Position numbers and translations under genes: made by a program. Below are positions 15,573 to 24,330 of a DNA stretch of 64,000 nt, piece by piece. Under the pieces are notes generated by a model. That model saw nothing but the letters and a program-made list of their open reading frames with translations. It ran no database searches and was not told the DNA's origin. Each line of letters starts with the position of its first letter. Position 1 is the stretch's first letter. The DNA is from Eubacteriaceae bacterium (GTDB lineage Bacteria > Bacillota > Clostridia > Lachnospirales > Lachnospiraceae): contig CAJSYQ010000005.1 of NCBI GenBank assembly GCA_910574015.1, forward strand, positions 62,001 to 126,000. Reading direction: 5' to 3'.

Positions 15573-17912
15573 ATGCATTCCTTTCTGGATAACAGAAGAA
15601 GAAAAATTTTGCTCGGCGGTGCCGTATTGTTTGCGGCTGTTTCAGGAAGCCTCCTCCTTCAACAGGAGACACAGGCCGCTTCCAAAGGGGTAAAGATCCG
15701 TTATAATAACAAGACAAGACGCAATAAAAGTAAGAGAATGAAGGTAACCTACCGCAACAAAACGATTTCTAAAACCTCGTACAAAGCCCTTGTCATCAAT
15801 AAATCATATATGGTTCCGTATACAGATATCTTTAAGTCTGGCACGAAAGCCAAGTGTAAGTATTCATCAAAGAGTAAGACGCTGACCATCACAAAGAATT
15901 CGGTTACCATAAAAATGAAAGTGGGGAGCAAGACCGCTTATGTCAATGGAAAGAAAAAGAAATTGACCACCGCTCCTTTATCTGTCCGGTTTGTTTCTAA
16001 GAAAAAAACGAAGATTATGGTGCCTGTGAGCTTTGTAACTAAGACACTGCATCTGTCATATAAGAAGTCAGATTCTACAATAGCGATCGGCGATCCATTA
16101 TTGCTGTCCTATGATAATCAGACTACATATTATACAGGAGCTCAGGGAACTGTTTATTATAATCATAAAAATTATCCATTGAAAAATATGCCTGTTGTGA
16201 AAATTGACGGCAATATGTATATGCCCGCCGAGGAAGTTCTGGACGGTATCATGAATCTGAAGTACGACTATAACTCAGATACGGGAAAACTTACCGTTTC
16301 CAATGAAGATACGAATACAGAACTGACTGCACAACTGAATTCCAGTGCCATCAAACTCAACGGGAAATCCGCCTCACTAAATGCACCGCTTAAGATGGTT
16401 CGGAATGGATCTACAAATAGAAATGTGCTCTGTGTCCCTGCATCTGGGATCGCAAAACAGCTGGGTTATACCCGTTCCTGGAATAAAGGGGGAAATTATT
16501 ACAATATTCAGTCAAAAATATTTTTTGACTGGCACAAAGAAATTGATATTGAGAAGACAACCTCTGGCAATAAACTGGAATCGGCGGACGATACATCGAA
16601 ACCTACGGACAAGCCCTCGGATCCGGACAGTACAGAAAAACCGGAGCCCACGAAGAAGCCATCCAGTACGGCAGAGCCGGAAAAACCGGAGGAGTTAAAT
16701 TACATCTTTTCACAGAGTGCCACCTATTCCGAAGTGAGCGGGACGGGAGCTATCAATCTCAATGTGACGGGAACCTCTTCTGACATCATGCAGAAGATCA
16801 CTGTCAAGAGAAGTGCCAATATTATCACGATAACAATTCCACAGTCCCAGTATATGCTGGACAAGAACTTATTCAATAATTTTGGCGAGATAGTGCAGAA
16901 GATGGAAGTGACTTCTTCCGGGGATAACATAGTATACATCACGCTTACCTGCGAAGGTACTACAGATTTTTCCTATACGATCCAGAATAATACACTGGTA
17001 ATGAATTTACTATACACCTATTCCAGCAGTTCCGGCAGCGTTACTAATTATTCTCTGTCCATTCCCAAACCATCGGGTGTGACTTTGGCTCATGTAACAA
17101 ATCAGGATCTGTATGCCAGTAAGAAATTTCAAATCGATATCAAAGGGGATTATGTGGAATATTTCAGAAATAATCCTGTGGTGATCAACAATAATTCTGT
17201 GAAAAGCTTGGAAATTACAAAAAGCGGTGCCAATACAAGGATCACTGTCAGCACGTCCTCTTTGAGGGGATATAAGATTTATGACAAGGGAAACAATTTT
17301 GTGGTGAGTATGGGGGCGCCAAAGAGTATATACAGATCTATCGTTGTTATGGATGCCGGTCACGGAGGGCATGATCCGGGAGCCCGGAATAAGGGAACCA
17401 ACGAGAAAGATTTAAATTTTAAGATTGGATATACGTTAATGAAGCAGTATACGACACAAAATACTCCCGACATCAAGGTATACTGGACAAGAACTACGGA
17501 TACTTTTATTACCTTGGCGAAACGCGCTGCCTTTGCCAAAAGTGTCAGTGCCGATGCTTTTATCAGTCTCCATATGAACTCGGCATCCAAATCCTCCGCA
17601 AATGGTACAGAAGTATATTATTCAGTTTCAAATAACAGCAAAGGATTTGGAAGTATAACGAGCAAGAAGATGGCAAATCTTTTTAAGAATAAGCTAATAG
17701 GAGATTTGAAGACGAAGAGCCGCGGTGTAAAGACAGCAGGATATTATGTATTGAAGCATAATACGGTTCCCTCCATCCTAATCGAGCTTGGCTTTATTTC
17801 CGGGAGCAGTGACTATAAAAAGCTGACAAGCTCTTCCTTCCAGAAAAAGGCTGCCAAATCCATTTACGATGGGATTGAGTCCATGTTTACTACTTATAAA
17901 ACCGGCCGATAA
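15573..17912 (+). CDS. secreted N-acetylmuramoyl-L-alanine amidase (amidase_3) with copper-amine-oxidase-like and AMIN-type domains
   Basis: This 779-residue exported enzyme cleaves the bond between muramic acid and the stem peptide. A signal peptide covers about residues 1-32. Next come a very basic stretch with beta-rich repeats resembling the copper amine oxidase N-terminal fold (PVSFVTKTL, PAEEVLDG) and a Pro/Thr/Glu/Lys linker at about 340-375. A beta-rich AMIN-like region follows. The catalytic domain starts near residue 590, with zinc ligands His597 (DAGHGGHDPG) and Glu611, then His667 (ISLHMNS), and Glu738 (IELGFIS) as catalytic acid. A role in cell separation or germination is plausible. 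It ends at a strong terminator. Confidence 0.9.
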   Translation: MHSFLDNRRRKILLGGAVLFAAVSGSLLLQQETQAASKGVKIRYNNKTRRNKSKRMKVTYRNKTISKTSYKALVINKSYMVPYTDIFKSGTKAKCKYSSKSKTLTITKNSVTIKMKVGSKTAYVNGKKKKLTTAPLSVRFVSKKKTKIMVPVSFVTKTLHLSYKKSDSTIAIGDPLLLSYDNQTTYYTGAQGTVYYNHKNYPLKNMPVVKIDGNMYMPAEEVLDGIMNLKYDYNSDTGKLTVSNEDTNTELTAQLNSSAIKLNGKSASLNAPLKMVRNGSTNRNVLCVPASGIAKQLGYTRSWNKGGNYYNIQSKIFFDWHKEIDIEKTTSGNKLESADDTSKPTDKPSDPDSTEKPEPTKKPSSTAEPEKPEELNYIFSQSATYSEVSGTGAINLNVTGTSSDIMQKITVKRSANIITITIPQSQYMLDKNLFNNFGEIVQKMEVTSSGDNIVYITLTCEGTTDFSYTIQNNTLVMNLLYTYSSSSGSVTNYSLSIPKPSGVTLAHVTNQDLYASKKFQIDIKGDYVEYFRNNPVVINNNSVKSLEITKSGANTRITVSTSSLRGYKIYDKGNNFVVSMGAPKSIYRSIVVMDAGHGGHDPGARNKGTNEKDLNFKIGYTLMKQYTTQNTPDIKVYWTRTTDTFITLAKRAAFAKSVSADAFISLHMNSASKSSANGTEVYYSVSNNSKGFGSITSKKMANLFKNKLIGDLKTKSRGVKTAGYYVLKHNTVPSILIELGFISGSSDYKKLTSSSFQKKAAKSIYDGIESMFTTYKTGR

Positions 17913-17943
17913 AAAAGCCCGGCTGAAAATATTAAGAGAATAT

Positions 17944-17990
17944 ACTGGAACAGTGGTTCGTTTCTACACCATCTGTTCCAGTTCTTATTT
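17944..17990 (+). terminator. terminator after the amidase gene
   Basis: ACTGGAACAG pairs with CTGTTCCAGT, with an inner TGG/CCA extension, followed by TTCTTATTTTTATT. The T-run runs up to the convergent recombinase stop. Confidence 0.8.
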
Positions 17991-19052
17991 TTATTCTTTT
18001 CTTAATCTGACAGCCGATGCAGCCCGGCGTTTCCGCTCATCCTCCATAGCTGCATAATGCTTTCTGGTGGTATTCACATCATTATGTCCCAATACCTCGG
18101 CCACAAGATAGATATCCCCTGTCTCACGGTACAGGCTTGTGCCATAGGTACTGCGCAGTTTATGGGGCGTAATATGCTTTATAGTCGTGACATGCTTTGC
18201 ACAGTCCGACACAAGATTTTCTACCGCCTGAACGGTAATACGGCGTTTCTGGACGGATAGGAAAAAAGCATGCTCATGCCCTTCCTTTGTCTGGATGGTT
18301 CTCCGCTCCGCATAGTAGTCATACAAGGCTTCGCTGACTTCCTCGCCAAAATAGACAAAATCCTCCTTCCCTCCCTTCCGGATAATTTTGATCCGGTCAT
18401 TCTTAAAATCCAGATCCTCCAGATCCAGTCCCACGCATTCAGAGACTCGGATTCCTGTGCCCAGGAGGAGAGTGAAGAGTGCCAGATTCCTTGTTTTGTT
18501 CTTTTCGAAATATACCTTCTTCATACCTGTCATGGCATCGCCGCCATGCTCCACATAGTCCAGCAATTCTGCCACCTCATCCGCATCCAGCCGGACGATC
18601 TCCCTTTTGTGGAGCTTCGGCATATCTACGATGACAGTTGGATTGTTTTTGAGCATTTCCCGTTTATAATAATAAGAGAAAAAACTTCGCAGGGCAGCCA
18701 GCTTGCGGTGAAGTCCCCGTTCATTGTTGGTATGTACTGTTCCGTCCAGATCTTCATAATACTTGAGATATTCCAGGTATTCTTCAATATCTACAGGCTG
18801 CAGCAATTCCAGATCGGATAAACGGATTTCCGTAATGTCTTTGAGCTTTTTAAAATATGGGTTTGAATCACAGAGAAAATGAAAAAAGACCCGGATATCA
18901 TAAACATAAGAAATCCTCGTTTTTGCTGATGTATTGGGTTCGATAGCCCGAAAATAATCCTTCGTAAACCCAGGCAGAGTGGCCAGTACATTTCTCAATT
19001 TAATCGTATTGTCATGGGTTGTCTGTTGGTGGTAAGTAATTTTTTTATCCAT
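17991..19052 (-). CDS. tyrosine recombinase, XerS-like
   Basis: The 353-residue protein has an N-terminal SAM-like core-binding domain and a C-terminal catalytic domain with Arg202 (GTGIRVSE), a Lys in RKGGKE, His297 and Arg300 (HKLRS), His323 (LGH) and nucleophile Tyr333 (RKHYA), so it is complete. Its length and long N-terminal part match XerS, the single-recombinase dimer-resolution system of streptococci, better than XerC/XerD (about 300). Neighbours are core genes and no phage gene is present, which argues against a prophage integrase. A near 11-6-11 inverted sequence lies just upstream of its promoter. Confidence 0.8.
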   Translation of the reverse strand: MDKKITYHQQTTHDNTIKLRNVLATLPGFTKDYFRAIEPNTSAKTRISYVYDIRVFFHFLCDSNPYFKKLKDITEIRLSDLELLQPVDIEEYLEYLKYYEDLDGTVHTNNERGLHRKLAALRSFFSYYYKREMLKNNPTVIVDMPKLHKREIVRLDADEVAELLDYVEHGGDAMTGMKKVYFEKNKTRNLALFTLLLGTGIRVSECVGLDLEDLDFKNDRIKIIRKGGKEDFVYFGEEVSEALYDYYAERRTIQTKEGHEHAFFLSVQKRRITVQAVENLVSDCAKHVTTIKHITPHKLRSTYGTSLYRETGDIYLVAEVLGHNDVNTTRKHYAAMEDERKRRAASAVRLRKE

Positions 19053-19101
19053 ATAAATATATCCTCATTTCTGAATGATTGAGCCGTTTGTGGCTATATC
19101 T

Positions 19102-19130
19102 ATTATAGCATATCCCTTCCTAAAATACAA
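19102..19130 (-). promoter_or_regulatory. sigma-A promoter of the XerS-like recombinase gene
   Basis: On the minus strand TTGTAT (19130-19125) and TATAAT (19107-19102) are separated by 17 bp, about 50 bp ahead of the start codon. Confidence 0.75.
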
Positions 19131-19133
19131 CTC

Positions 19134-19161
19134 TTTTTGAAAAACTGGAGTTTGTCCAAGA
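19134..19161. other. dif-like candidate recombination site
   Basis: TTTTTGAAAAA (19134-19144), CTGGAG centre, TTTGTCCAAGA (19151-19161) give an 11-6-11 layout next to a XerS-like gene, as dif-SL is next to xerS in streptococci. The left arm with GAAAAACT resembles what I recall of dif-SL; the right arm is much less similar. This is a candidate, not an established site. Confidence 0.35.
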
Positions 19162-19167
19162 GAGTGA

Positions 19168-19221
19168 CCAGAAAAGAAATAACTGCACCAGAATATGCTT
19201 TTGGGAATCCGGTACAGTTAT
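19168..19221 (-). terminator. terminator of the BlaI-type regulator gene
   Basis: Read on the minus strand, ATAACTGTACCGGA (19221-19208) pairs with TCTGGTGCAGTTAT (19192-19179) with two G-U pairs, followed by TTTCTTTTC. It starts 25 bp after the stop codon. Confidence 0.75.
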
Positions 19222-19245
19222 GTTTATCTGATATTACGAATTCTG

Positions 19246-19620
19246 TTATATCTGACGGTTCAAGACGCGCTGTAGTTCAATCACCTGCTCTGTTGTAAGC
19301 CGGCGGCTGCCAAGATATTCTGTAATAAAGTTAGTGAGGGAATCGTTAAACATTTTGGATAATAAAACCTTTGTCTCGATTTCCTGTACATCTTTTTTGG
19401 TCACTCTGGCGCGACAGAGGAAACCGGGATCTTCACGGGTAACGGCACCTTTGTCGATCAATCGTTTGATCACTGTGTATGTTGTATTTTTTTCCCATCC
19501 TATGTATTCTTTGATTATTTTAGAAATGTCCTTTGCCGCAAGCACCTTATTGGACCACAATAGTTCCATAACATTTAATTCCCCCTCGTGCAGCCGCATT
19601 TCCTTTCTGCCTCCACTCAT
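19246..19620 (-). CDS. BlaI/MecI/CopY family transcriptional repressor
   Basis: The 124-residue protein has the BlaI winged-helix domain (LHEGELNVMELLW, TTYTVIKRLIDKGAV, the recognition region) and a C-terminal dimerisation helix. Members repress beta-lactamase, PBP2a, copper or peptidase genes and are usually inactivated by proteolysis through a membrane M56 partner. No M56 peptidase or beta-lactamase gene is next to it, so its signal and targets are unknown. Its Shine-Dalgarno is AAAGGAGGG about 11 bases upstream; ATG 19599 is a possible internal start. Two palindromes upstream suggest self-repression. Confidence 0.85.
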   Translation of the reverse strand: MSGGRKEMRLHEGELNVMELLWSNKVLAAKDISKIIKEYIGWEKNTTYTVIKRLIDKGAVTREDPGFLCRARVTKKDVQEIETKVLLSKMFNDSLTNFITEYLGSRRLTTEQVIELQRVLNRQI

Positions 19621-19673
19621 TTCAGACCAGCCCTCCTTTGCTTTTTACATTTCTACACTTGTCGCATATGATT

Positions 19674-19689
19674 ATCTACGCATGTAGAT
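19674..19689. promoter_or_regulatory. BlaI-type operator candidate, proximal
   Basis: ATCTAC-GCAT-GTAGAT: six-base arms are perfectly complementary and contain the TAC/GTA core typical of BlaI/MecI operators. It lies in the 5' leader of the regulator gene. Confidence 0.5.
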
Positions 19690-19746
19690 GGACTCACGCT
19701 ATCCGTTCTACAATCATATTACGTTGTCATAAAAGAAGTAACCTTA

Positions 19747-19762
19747 TACTACACCTATAGTA
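19747..19762. promoter_or_regulatory. BlaI-type operator candidate overlapping the regulator's promoter
   Basis: TACTACACCTATAGTA differs from the ideal BlaI/MecI palindrome TACTACATATGTAGTA at three positions. On the minus strand it covers the -10 (TAGTAT), with TTGACT 18 bp before it, so a bound repressor would block transcription of its own gene. Confidence 0.6.
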
Positions 19763-19808
19763 GGCAAAAAGTCAAGGGGTTTTCCGCATAAAAAATGCTT
19801 TTTTCTCC

Positions 19809-20741
19809 CTATTTTTCAAGGGTTTTCAGGACATCTACAAAATATTGCGGAAGTGGTGCCTCTACTTCTATATATTGATTTGTCCGGGGATGGTCAAAGC
19901 CGATGATACCAGCATGTAATGTCTGCCCCTGCAGTCTGGAGAATCGTTGGGCAGGCTGAGGACCATAAACGGTATCTCCTAACAACGGGTGATGGATATG
20001 GGACATGTGGACCCGGATCTGATGGGTACGCCCTGTCTCCAGACGACACTCAATATGGTTAAATTGATGGTCCAGATGGCTCAGCACGCGGTAGTGGGTC
20101 ACTGCCCTCTTTCCTGACTGACCAGGTGTTACGGCCATTTTTTTGCGGTCTCCAGGGTGCCTGCCCAGAGGTGCATCAATTGTGCCCTGATCTTCTGTAA
20201 AGTTGTTGTAGACCACGGCCTGGTAACGTCTTGTGATGGAATGGACGCTGAGCTGTTCCGCTATGGAACGATGCGCCAAATCGGTTTTACAGACAATAAG
20301 AGCGCCGGTGGTATCTTTATCGATGCGGTGGACGATACCGGGGCGCAGCACGCCGTTTATGCCCGACAGACGGCCTTTACAGTGATATAGCAGCCCGTTT
20401 ACAAGAGTGTGGTCCATATGTCCTGCTGCGGGATGCACAACCAAATCCTTTGGCTTATTGACCACCAGAAGGTCATCATCCTCATATAGAATATCCAACT
20501 CCATTTTTTCTGGTTTTATTTCCAGTGGTTCGGGTTCCGGGATAAATATTTTTATTTCATCAGCACAACAAACGGGAACTTTAGTTTTCGTAATAAAGCT
20601 CCCGTTGCACATTACTTTTTCATTTTTTATAAGTTTCTGCAGATATGATCTGGAGAATGACATCTGCTCTGCCAGAAATTGATCCAGACGCATTCCTTCC
20701 ATTTCTGCAGGAACGATCAGGATGATTTCTTCTTTTTCCAT
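19809..20741 (-). CDS. rluD: 23S rRNA pseudouridine synthase, RluD family
   Basis: The 310-residue protein has an S4 domain (MRLDQFLAEQM ... LIKNEKVMCNG) and the RluA-type catalytic domain with HRIDKDTTG, where Asp141 is the nucleophile, then RTHQIRVHM near the C-terminus. Family members modify helix 69 or related 23S positions; in Firmicutes this copy beside lspA is often called YlyB. Its start lies 25 bases inside the lspA gene, with GAGGAG upstream, so it is coupled to lspA. It is the last gene of the ylm cluster. Confidence 0.92.
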   Translation of the reverse strand: MEKEEIILIVPAEMEGMRLDQFLAEQMSFSRSYLQKLIKNEKVMCNGSFITKTKVPVCCADEIKIFIPEPEPLEIKPEKMELDILYEDDDLLVVNKPKDLVVHPAAGHMDHTLVNGLLYHCKGRLSGINGVLRPGIVHRIDKDTTGALIVCKTDLAHRSIAEQLSVHSITRRYQAVVYNNFTEDQGTIDAPLGRHPGDRKKMAVTPGQSGKRAVTHYRVLSHLDHQFNHIECRLETGRTHQIRVHMSHIHHPLLGDTVYGPQPAQRFSRLQGQTLHAGIIGFDHPRTNQYIEVEAPLPQYFVDVLKTLEK

Positions 20742-21223
20742 AACAGCTCCTCTTCCTTATAATAAAACAGGAAGCTATGGATCAACAGGGCAGCGGCGAT
20801 GCATACATAGCAGTCTGCCACATTAAAAACAGGAAAATTGATCGCTTCCACATAGATAAAGTCTACTACATAATGCCAGCAGGCACGGTCAATAAAATTT
20901 CCAATGGCGCCGGATGATAAGAGTATGATGGTAAATCTCAGATACCAATAACGGCGGGTAAATGGAATTCTGGCATAGAAATAAATCATAACCCCAACCA
21001 CAACGATTGTGATAATGAAAAACAGCCAAAATGCATTCTGGAAAATTCCCCAGGCGGCGCCGCGGTTTTCCAGATAATGTAGCGTAAGGATATCTGGTAT
21101 TATATCAATGTCGCCCTTGGGGAGCGTTACAGCCGCCCATTTCTTCGTAATGCGGTCCAAAAGAAGAAACAGAATAAATATGGTCGAAAATGCCAGATTC
21201 GTAACAAGAAATTTTTTATTCAT
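20717..21223 (-). CDS. lspA: signal peptidase II (lipoprotein signal peptidase)
   Basis: Aspartic protease in the membrane that cleaves prolipoproteins after diacylglyceryl addition. The 168-residue protein has four hydrophobic segments and the catalytic pair Asp112 in GNFIDRA and Asp137 in FNVADCYV, plus the conserved ENRGAAWGI. The N-terminus overlaps the divIVA stop (TAATG) and its own ribosome site is weak, so translation probably depends on divIVA. Its clients in this window would include the lipoproteins at 48501 and 56766. Confidence 0.95.
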   Translation of the reverse strand: MNKKFLVTNLAFSTIFILFLLLDRITKKWAAVTLPKGDIDIIPDILTLHYLENRGAAWGIFQNAFWLFFIITIVVVGVMIYFYARIPFTRRYWYLRFTIILLSSGAIGNFIDRACWHYVVDFIYVEAINFPVFNVADCYVCIAAALLIHSFLFYYKEEELLWKKKKSS

Positions 21224-22284
21224 TAAAAGTCATCAACAGAGCCAAGGAACTCAAAGGGGTCCTCTTCCTGCCCTTTCTTCTTTTTTTTCTTATTCTTACC
21301 TCCAATATTCATACTCTGCAGCAATGAATCCAGTGTGGGCGCCTCTGTCGAATCCTCTGTCACCGGTTCCAATACCTCCAGATCCGGCTGTCTGACTCTT
21401 GCTTCTTTCAAATGGACATCCGATGGAACAGAGGGATTCGCATCCTTCGGCTCCCGGACGACAGCCTCTTTTACTTCTCCCGGTTCTGCCTGAAGCTGCT
21501 CCAGGGAATGGCGAAGGTCAATGGTATCCGCTGTCAGCATGGACATCTCATCCCTGCCACCTGCCGGTACCGTTCTCTGAACATCCTGCTGCAGCATTTC
21601 ACTTTTCAGATCAGGCAGGGTAACGGTTTTTTCAAGATCTTCTTTTTCTGTTCCTGTCGGCGGGGCTGGGGTCTCGATAATCCCCTCATCCGGGAGCGGT
21701 TCATCTGAGACGATCACTGTCCTTGGCGTATAGGGATGTTCCGGCTCCCCTTTCTTTGCTGCAGTGTCTTTTGGCATTTCAGTTACCGGGGGCAGTGAAT
21801 TTCTGGAGGAATTTAATGCTTCAAGTTCAGGTGAATATACATCAAAGGATTCGCTGGTGACAAGTTCAAGCTGTGCTGTTGCAACCTGCTTTAACTGTAG
21901 CTTATACTGATTAAACTGCTGAACCAGTGTAACACATTTGTCCTTGATCTTCTCATATTCCTGTTCTGCCTCTGACACAATCTTGGACGCTTTCGTGTTG
22001 GCGTCCTTTTCGATGGCCTCTGCTTTCAAGAGGGCGGCGTCCTTGGTTTCCTTCGATGTTTTTTCTGCCAGGACAAGAGCTTTCTGCATGGTGGATTCAA
22101 TGGAGCGGTAATACTGTATCCCATCGCTGAGCGTCTTTATTTTTTTGTGAAGCTCCTGTACCTCATTGAAGGCTTCCTTATAGTTTTCAAGCAAAAGATC
22201 GATATAGTCATCCATCTCGGCCTTATCGTATTTTTTCTTCCTTGGCAGAACTTTTTTATTTTGTAGATCTAATGGCGATAGCAT
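21223..22284 (-). CDS. divIVA: DivIVA-domain cell division/polarity protein
   Basis: DivIVA binds curved membrane at septa and poles through an N-terminal domain and assembles by coiled coil. The 353-residue protein begins MLSPLDLQNKKV, continues YDKAEMDDYIDLLLENY, and has a coiled coil to about residue 165. An unusually long acidic, Pro-rich tail follows, ending in a lysine block and EEDPFEFLGSVDDF. ATG 22284 is preferred to ATG 22290 because GGGAGG then has nine-base spacing and the start matches the family. Its position after ylmH and before lspA is classical. Confidence 0.88.
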   Translation of the reverse strand: MLSPLDLQNKKVLPRKKKYDKAEMDDYIDLLLENYKEAFNEVQELHKKIKTLSDGIQYYRSIESTMQKALVLAEKTSKETKDAALLKAEAIEKDANTKASKIVSEAEQEYEKIKDKCVTLVQQFNQYKLQLKQVATAQLELVTSESFDVYSPELEALNSSRNSLPPVTEMPKDTAAKKGEPEHPYTPRTVIVSDEPLPDEGIIETPAPPTGTEKEDLEKTVTLPDLKSEMLQQDVQRTVPAGGRDEMSMLTADTIDLRHSLEQLQAEPGEVKEAVVREPKDANPSVPSDVHLKEARVRQPDLEVLEPVTEDSTEAPTLDSLLQSMNIGGKNKKKKKKGQEEDPFEFLGSVDDF

Positions 22285-22299
22285 CGGCATATTCCTCCC

Positions 22300-23070
22300 T
22301 TATAAAAACTTATATATTATAATTTTTTGTTTCCCTTTTCTTGTAAAGACGTCCTCCGGTATAGAAAGACGAAATTTGCCATATCCACGGATTGTAACGA
22401 TCATTTTGTCCGTGCAGATATAGCTGACGGCTGTACGCAGGATATGACCCGCCGTCACATTTCCCTGACGGATCAGTTCCGCCGCTCTGCTGCGGGATAC
22501 TCCGGCCATGGCAGATACAATGTTGTCCAGGCGGACGGACGCGACACTGTCTATTCTCTCTGAATACTGCTGTGCCGGAAGCTCATCCGATGTTGTGAGG
22601 ATCTCACAGGTGATCTGCGTGTGCTTCACCGAAATAAAGTTTTCTACAACAAAAGAAGCGAATTCTTCTTTACAGAAAACATAAGCGGTTCTTTCACAGA
22701 TACGGATATCACCAATCTTTGACCGCTCTATTCCCAAATTCAAAATCGCTCCCAGATAATCCCGATGTTCTAATGACTGGGCGTACCGTTCACTTAACGG
22801 CGTAACCCGGATGCAGACAACAGGGAATATTTCCAGATCCATCCCAGACCAGTCATTTGGAAAGAAACCGGCTGTTACATGATCACAATCTCTGTGCCCG
22901 CCCCAATATGCTGTTCGGATCCCTTTCAACTGTGCCTGCAAGGAGGATAACAGCATGTATTCTGATGTCGTCAGGAAATCAGTGAACACTGGATAGCTGC
23001 CCTGATCTGCCCGGTGCGCCATATCCAGCATGTGTCTGACGAAAAATTGGTTTTTCTTATCCTCTTTCAT
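22300..23070 (-). CDS. ylmH: YlmH S4-domain RNA-binding protein
   Basis: YlmH belongs to the division-associated ylm cluster; recent work on Bacillus links it to binding stalled 50S complexes in ribosome rescue. The 256-residue protein has an N-terminal RNA-binding-like region and a C-terminal S4 domain from about residue 178 (RLDNIVSAMAGVSRSRAAELIRQGNV). It starts six bases after the sepF stop with no clear Shine-Dalgarno, so it is probably translated by coupling. Confidence 0.9.
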   Translation of the reverse strand: MKEDKKNQFFVRHMLDMAHRADQGSYPVFTDFLTTSEYMLLSSLQAQLKGIRTAYWGGHRDCDHVTAGFFPNDWSGMDLEIFPVVCIRVTPLSERYAQSLEHRDYLGAILNLGIERSKIGDIRICERTAYVFCKEEFASFVVENFISVKHTQITCEILTTSDELPAQQYSERIDSVASVRLDNIVSAMAGVSRSRAAELIRQGNVTAGHILRTAVSYICTDKMIVTIRGYGKFRLSIPEDVFTRKGKQKIIIYKFL

Positions 23071-23076
23071 TTTACA

Positions 23077-23586
23077 CTAGAATTCACGGTTAATAAGAGG
23101 CATCACAGCGACATTCCCATCCAGGCCGAGGGAATCTCCGCTGATATCTACATTTTCCGGTGAGAAAATAAAGATATATTTCGAAATCTGATGATATTTT
23201 CCGTTGATGGCATAGATACAGCCCGATATAAAGTCCATAATGCGCTGTGCATCACCGGGATCAAAACCTTCGAGATTCACAATAACCGGACGGTTTGACA
23301 GCAGCATATTACATATCTCTTCCGAATCCTCAAACCGGTTCGGCTTGATCACACTGACAGCAAGTGAAGAACGGTTGCTCATAGGTACTACCTTTGGTTT
23401 ATTGCCGAGAAAACCATTTTTTTGCCGGGGTTCCTCATCATAATCCATAGTGCGGGCTGGTGCCTTTTTGCGGGCAGGTTCTGGATTTCGCTCCGTATAT
23501 TTCTCTTCTTCGTATCCTATATCATCATATTCATCTAATTCCTCATCATCTAATTTAAAGAAATTCAATATAGAATTCAAACCCAT
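23077..23586 (-). CDS. sepF: cell division protein SepF
   Basis: SepF anchors FtsZ to the membrane and forms rings during septation. The 169-residue protein has an N-terminal region MGLNSILNFFKLDDEE (membrane-binding helix), a charged linker with basic residues, and the SepF domain at about 75-165 (VIKPNRFEDSEEICNMLL, PVIVNLEGFD, RIMDFISGCIYAI). AAAGGA precedes the ATG. It lies between yggS and ylmH as in Bacillus and most Clostridia. Confidence 0.95.
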   Translation of the reverse strand: MGLNSILNFFKLDDEELDEYDDIGYEEEKYTERNPEPARKKAPARTMDYDEEPRQKNGFLGNKPKVVPMSNRSSLAVSVIKPNRFEDSEEICNMLLSNRPVIVNLEGFDPGDAQRIMDFISGCIYAINGKYHQISKYIFIFSPENVDISGDSLGLDGNVAVMPLINREF

Positions 23587-23618
23587 CGTATAAAATCCTT
23601 TCTAGCTGATCTCTCAGC

Positions 23619-24308
23619 TTAAGTATATGATCTGTCTCCAAAAATACCAGTACCTACACGAATATACGTAGCGCCCTCTTCGATGGCCACTTCATAGTCA
23701 CCAGTCATTCCCATGGAAAGCTCATTCATATTAATATTATCAATGTTTTTTCTGTTTATGTCAACTAGTAATTTATGCAAATTTCTAAAATGCATTCTAT
23801 TTTCTTCTGGATCTGCCACATAGGGAGCGATGGTCATAAGGCCGTGTATCGTTATATTCGGAAATTCTGCCACCTTCCTTATAACGGCCTCCGTCTCTTC
23901 CGGAGCCAGGCCGAACTTTGTCTCCTCTCCTGCTATATTGACTTCCATCAGAATATGCGCCATCTCATTTTTCTTCTTATATTCATTTTGTATCTGTTCT
24001 GCCAGGCGCAGTGAATCGACAGAATGGATTCTTTTGACTCTGCCTGTGATCTGCCTTACCTTATTACGCTGCAGATGGCCTATGAGATGCCAATCCAGCG
24101 GCTCCGTGATCATTTCCTGTTTTTCAAGCATTTCCTGAACCTTATTTTCGCCAAATGTACTGATCCGTGATTCCATTGCCTCCCGGATCATTGAGACAGG
24201 TTTTGTTTTACTCACAGCGATCAGCGTTACTTCTTCCCGTTTTCTTCCAGCTCTCTCACAGGCTTCTCTTATTTTTTCCTCAACATGGATTAAATTTTCT
24301 TTTATCAT
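23619..24308 (-). CDS. YggS/YlmE PLP-homeostasis protein
   Basis: YggS proteins bind pyridoxal phosphate and keep vitamin B6 and amino acid pools balanced; no catalytic reaction is proven. The 229-residue protein is a single alanine-racemase-like barrel with the PLP lysine Lys34 in AVSKTKP, then GENKVQE, WHLIGHLQRNK, and the phosphate-binding SMGMTGDYEVAIEEG followed by VRVGTGIFG. Normal length. It sits second in the ylm cluster, 22 bp after the HlyD-like gene. Confidence 0.94.
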   Translation of the reverse strand: MIKENLIHVEEKIREACERAGRKREEVTLIAVSKTKPVSMIREAMESRISTFGENKVQEMLEKQEMITEPLDWHLIGHLQRNKVRQITGRVKRIHSVDSLRLAEQIQNEYKKKNEMAHILMEVNIAGEETKFGLAPEETEAVIRKVAEFPNITIHGLMTIAPYVADPEENRMHFRNLHKLLVDINRKNIDNINMNELSMGMTGDYEVAIEEGATYIRVGTGIFGDRSYT

Positions 24309-24330
24309 TCCTTGTCATCCTCTCAAATCT

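Noticed and set aside
17991-19052. Prophage or integrative element integrase
   Set aside because: No excisionase, phage, conjugation or tRNA-end genes lie around it and no flanking repeats were noticed; flanks are core genes. A chromosomal XerS-like role fits better.
19246-19620. Beta-lactam resistance locus
   Set aside because: A BlaI-type regulator is present, but no beta-lactamase, blaR1/mecR1 or mecA-like gene adjoins it.
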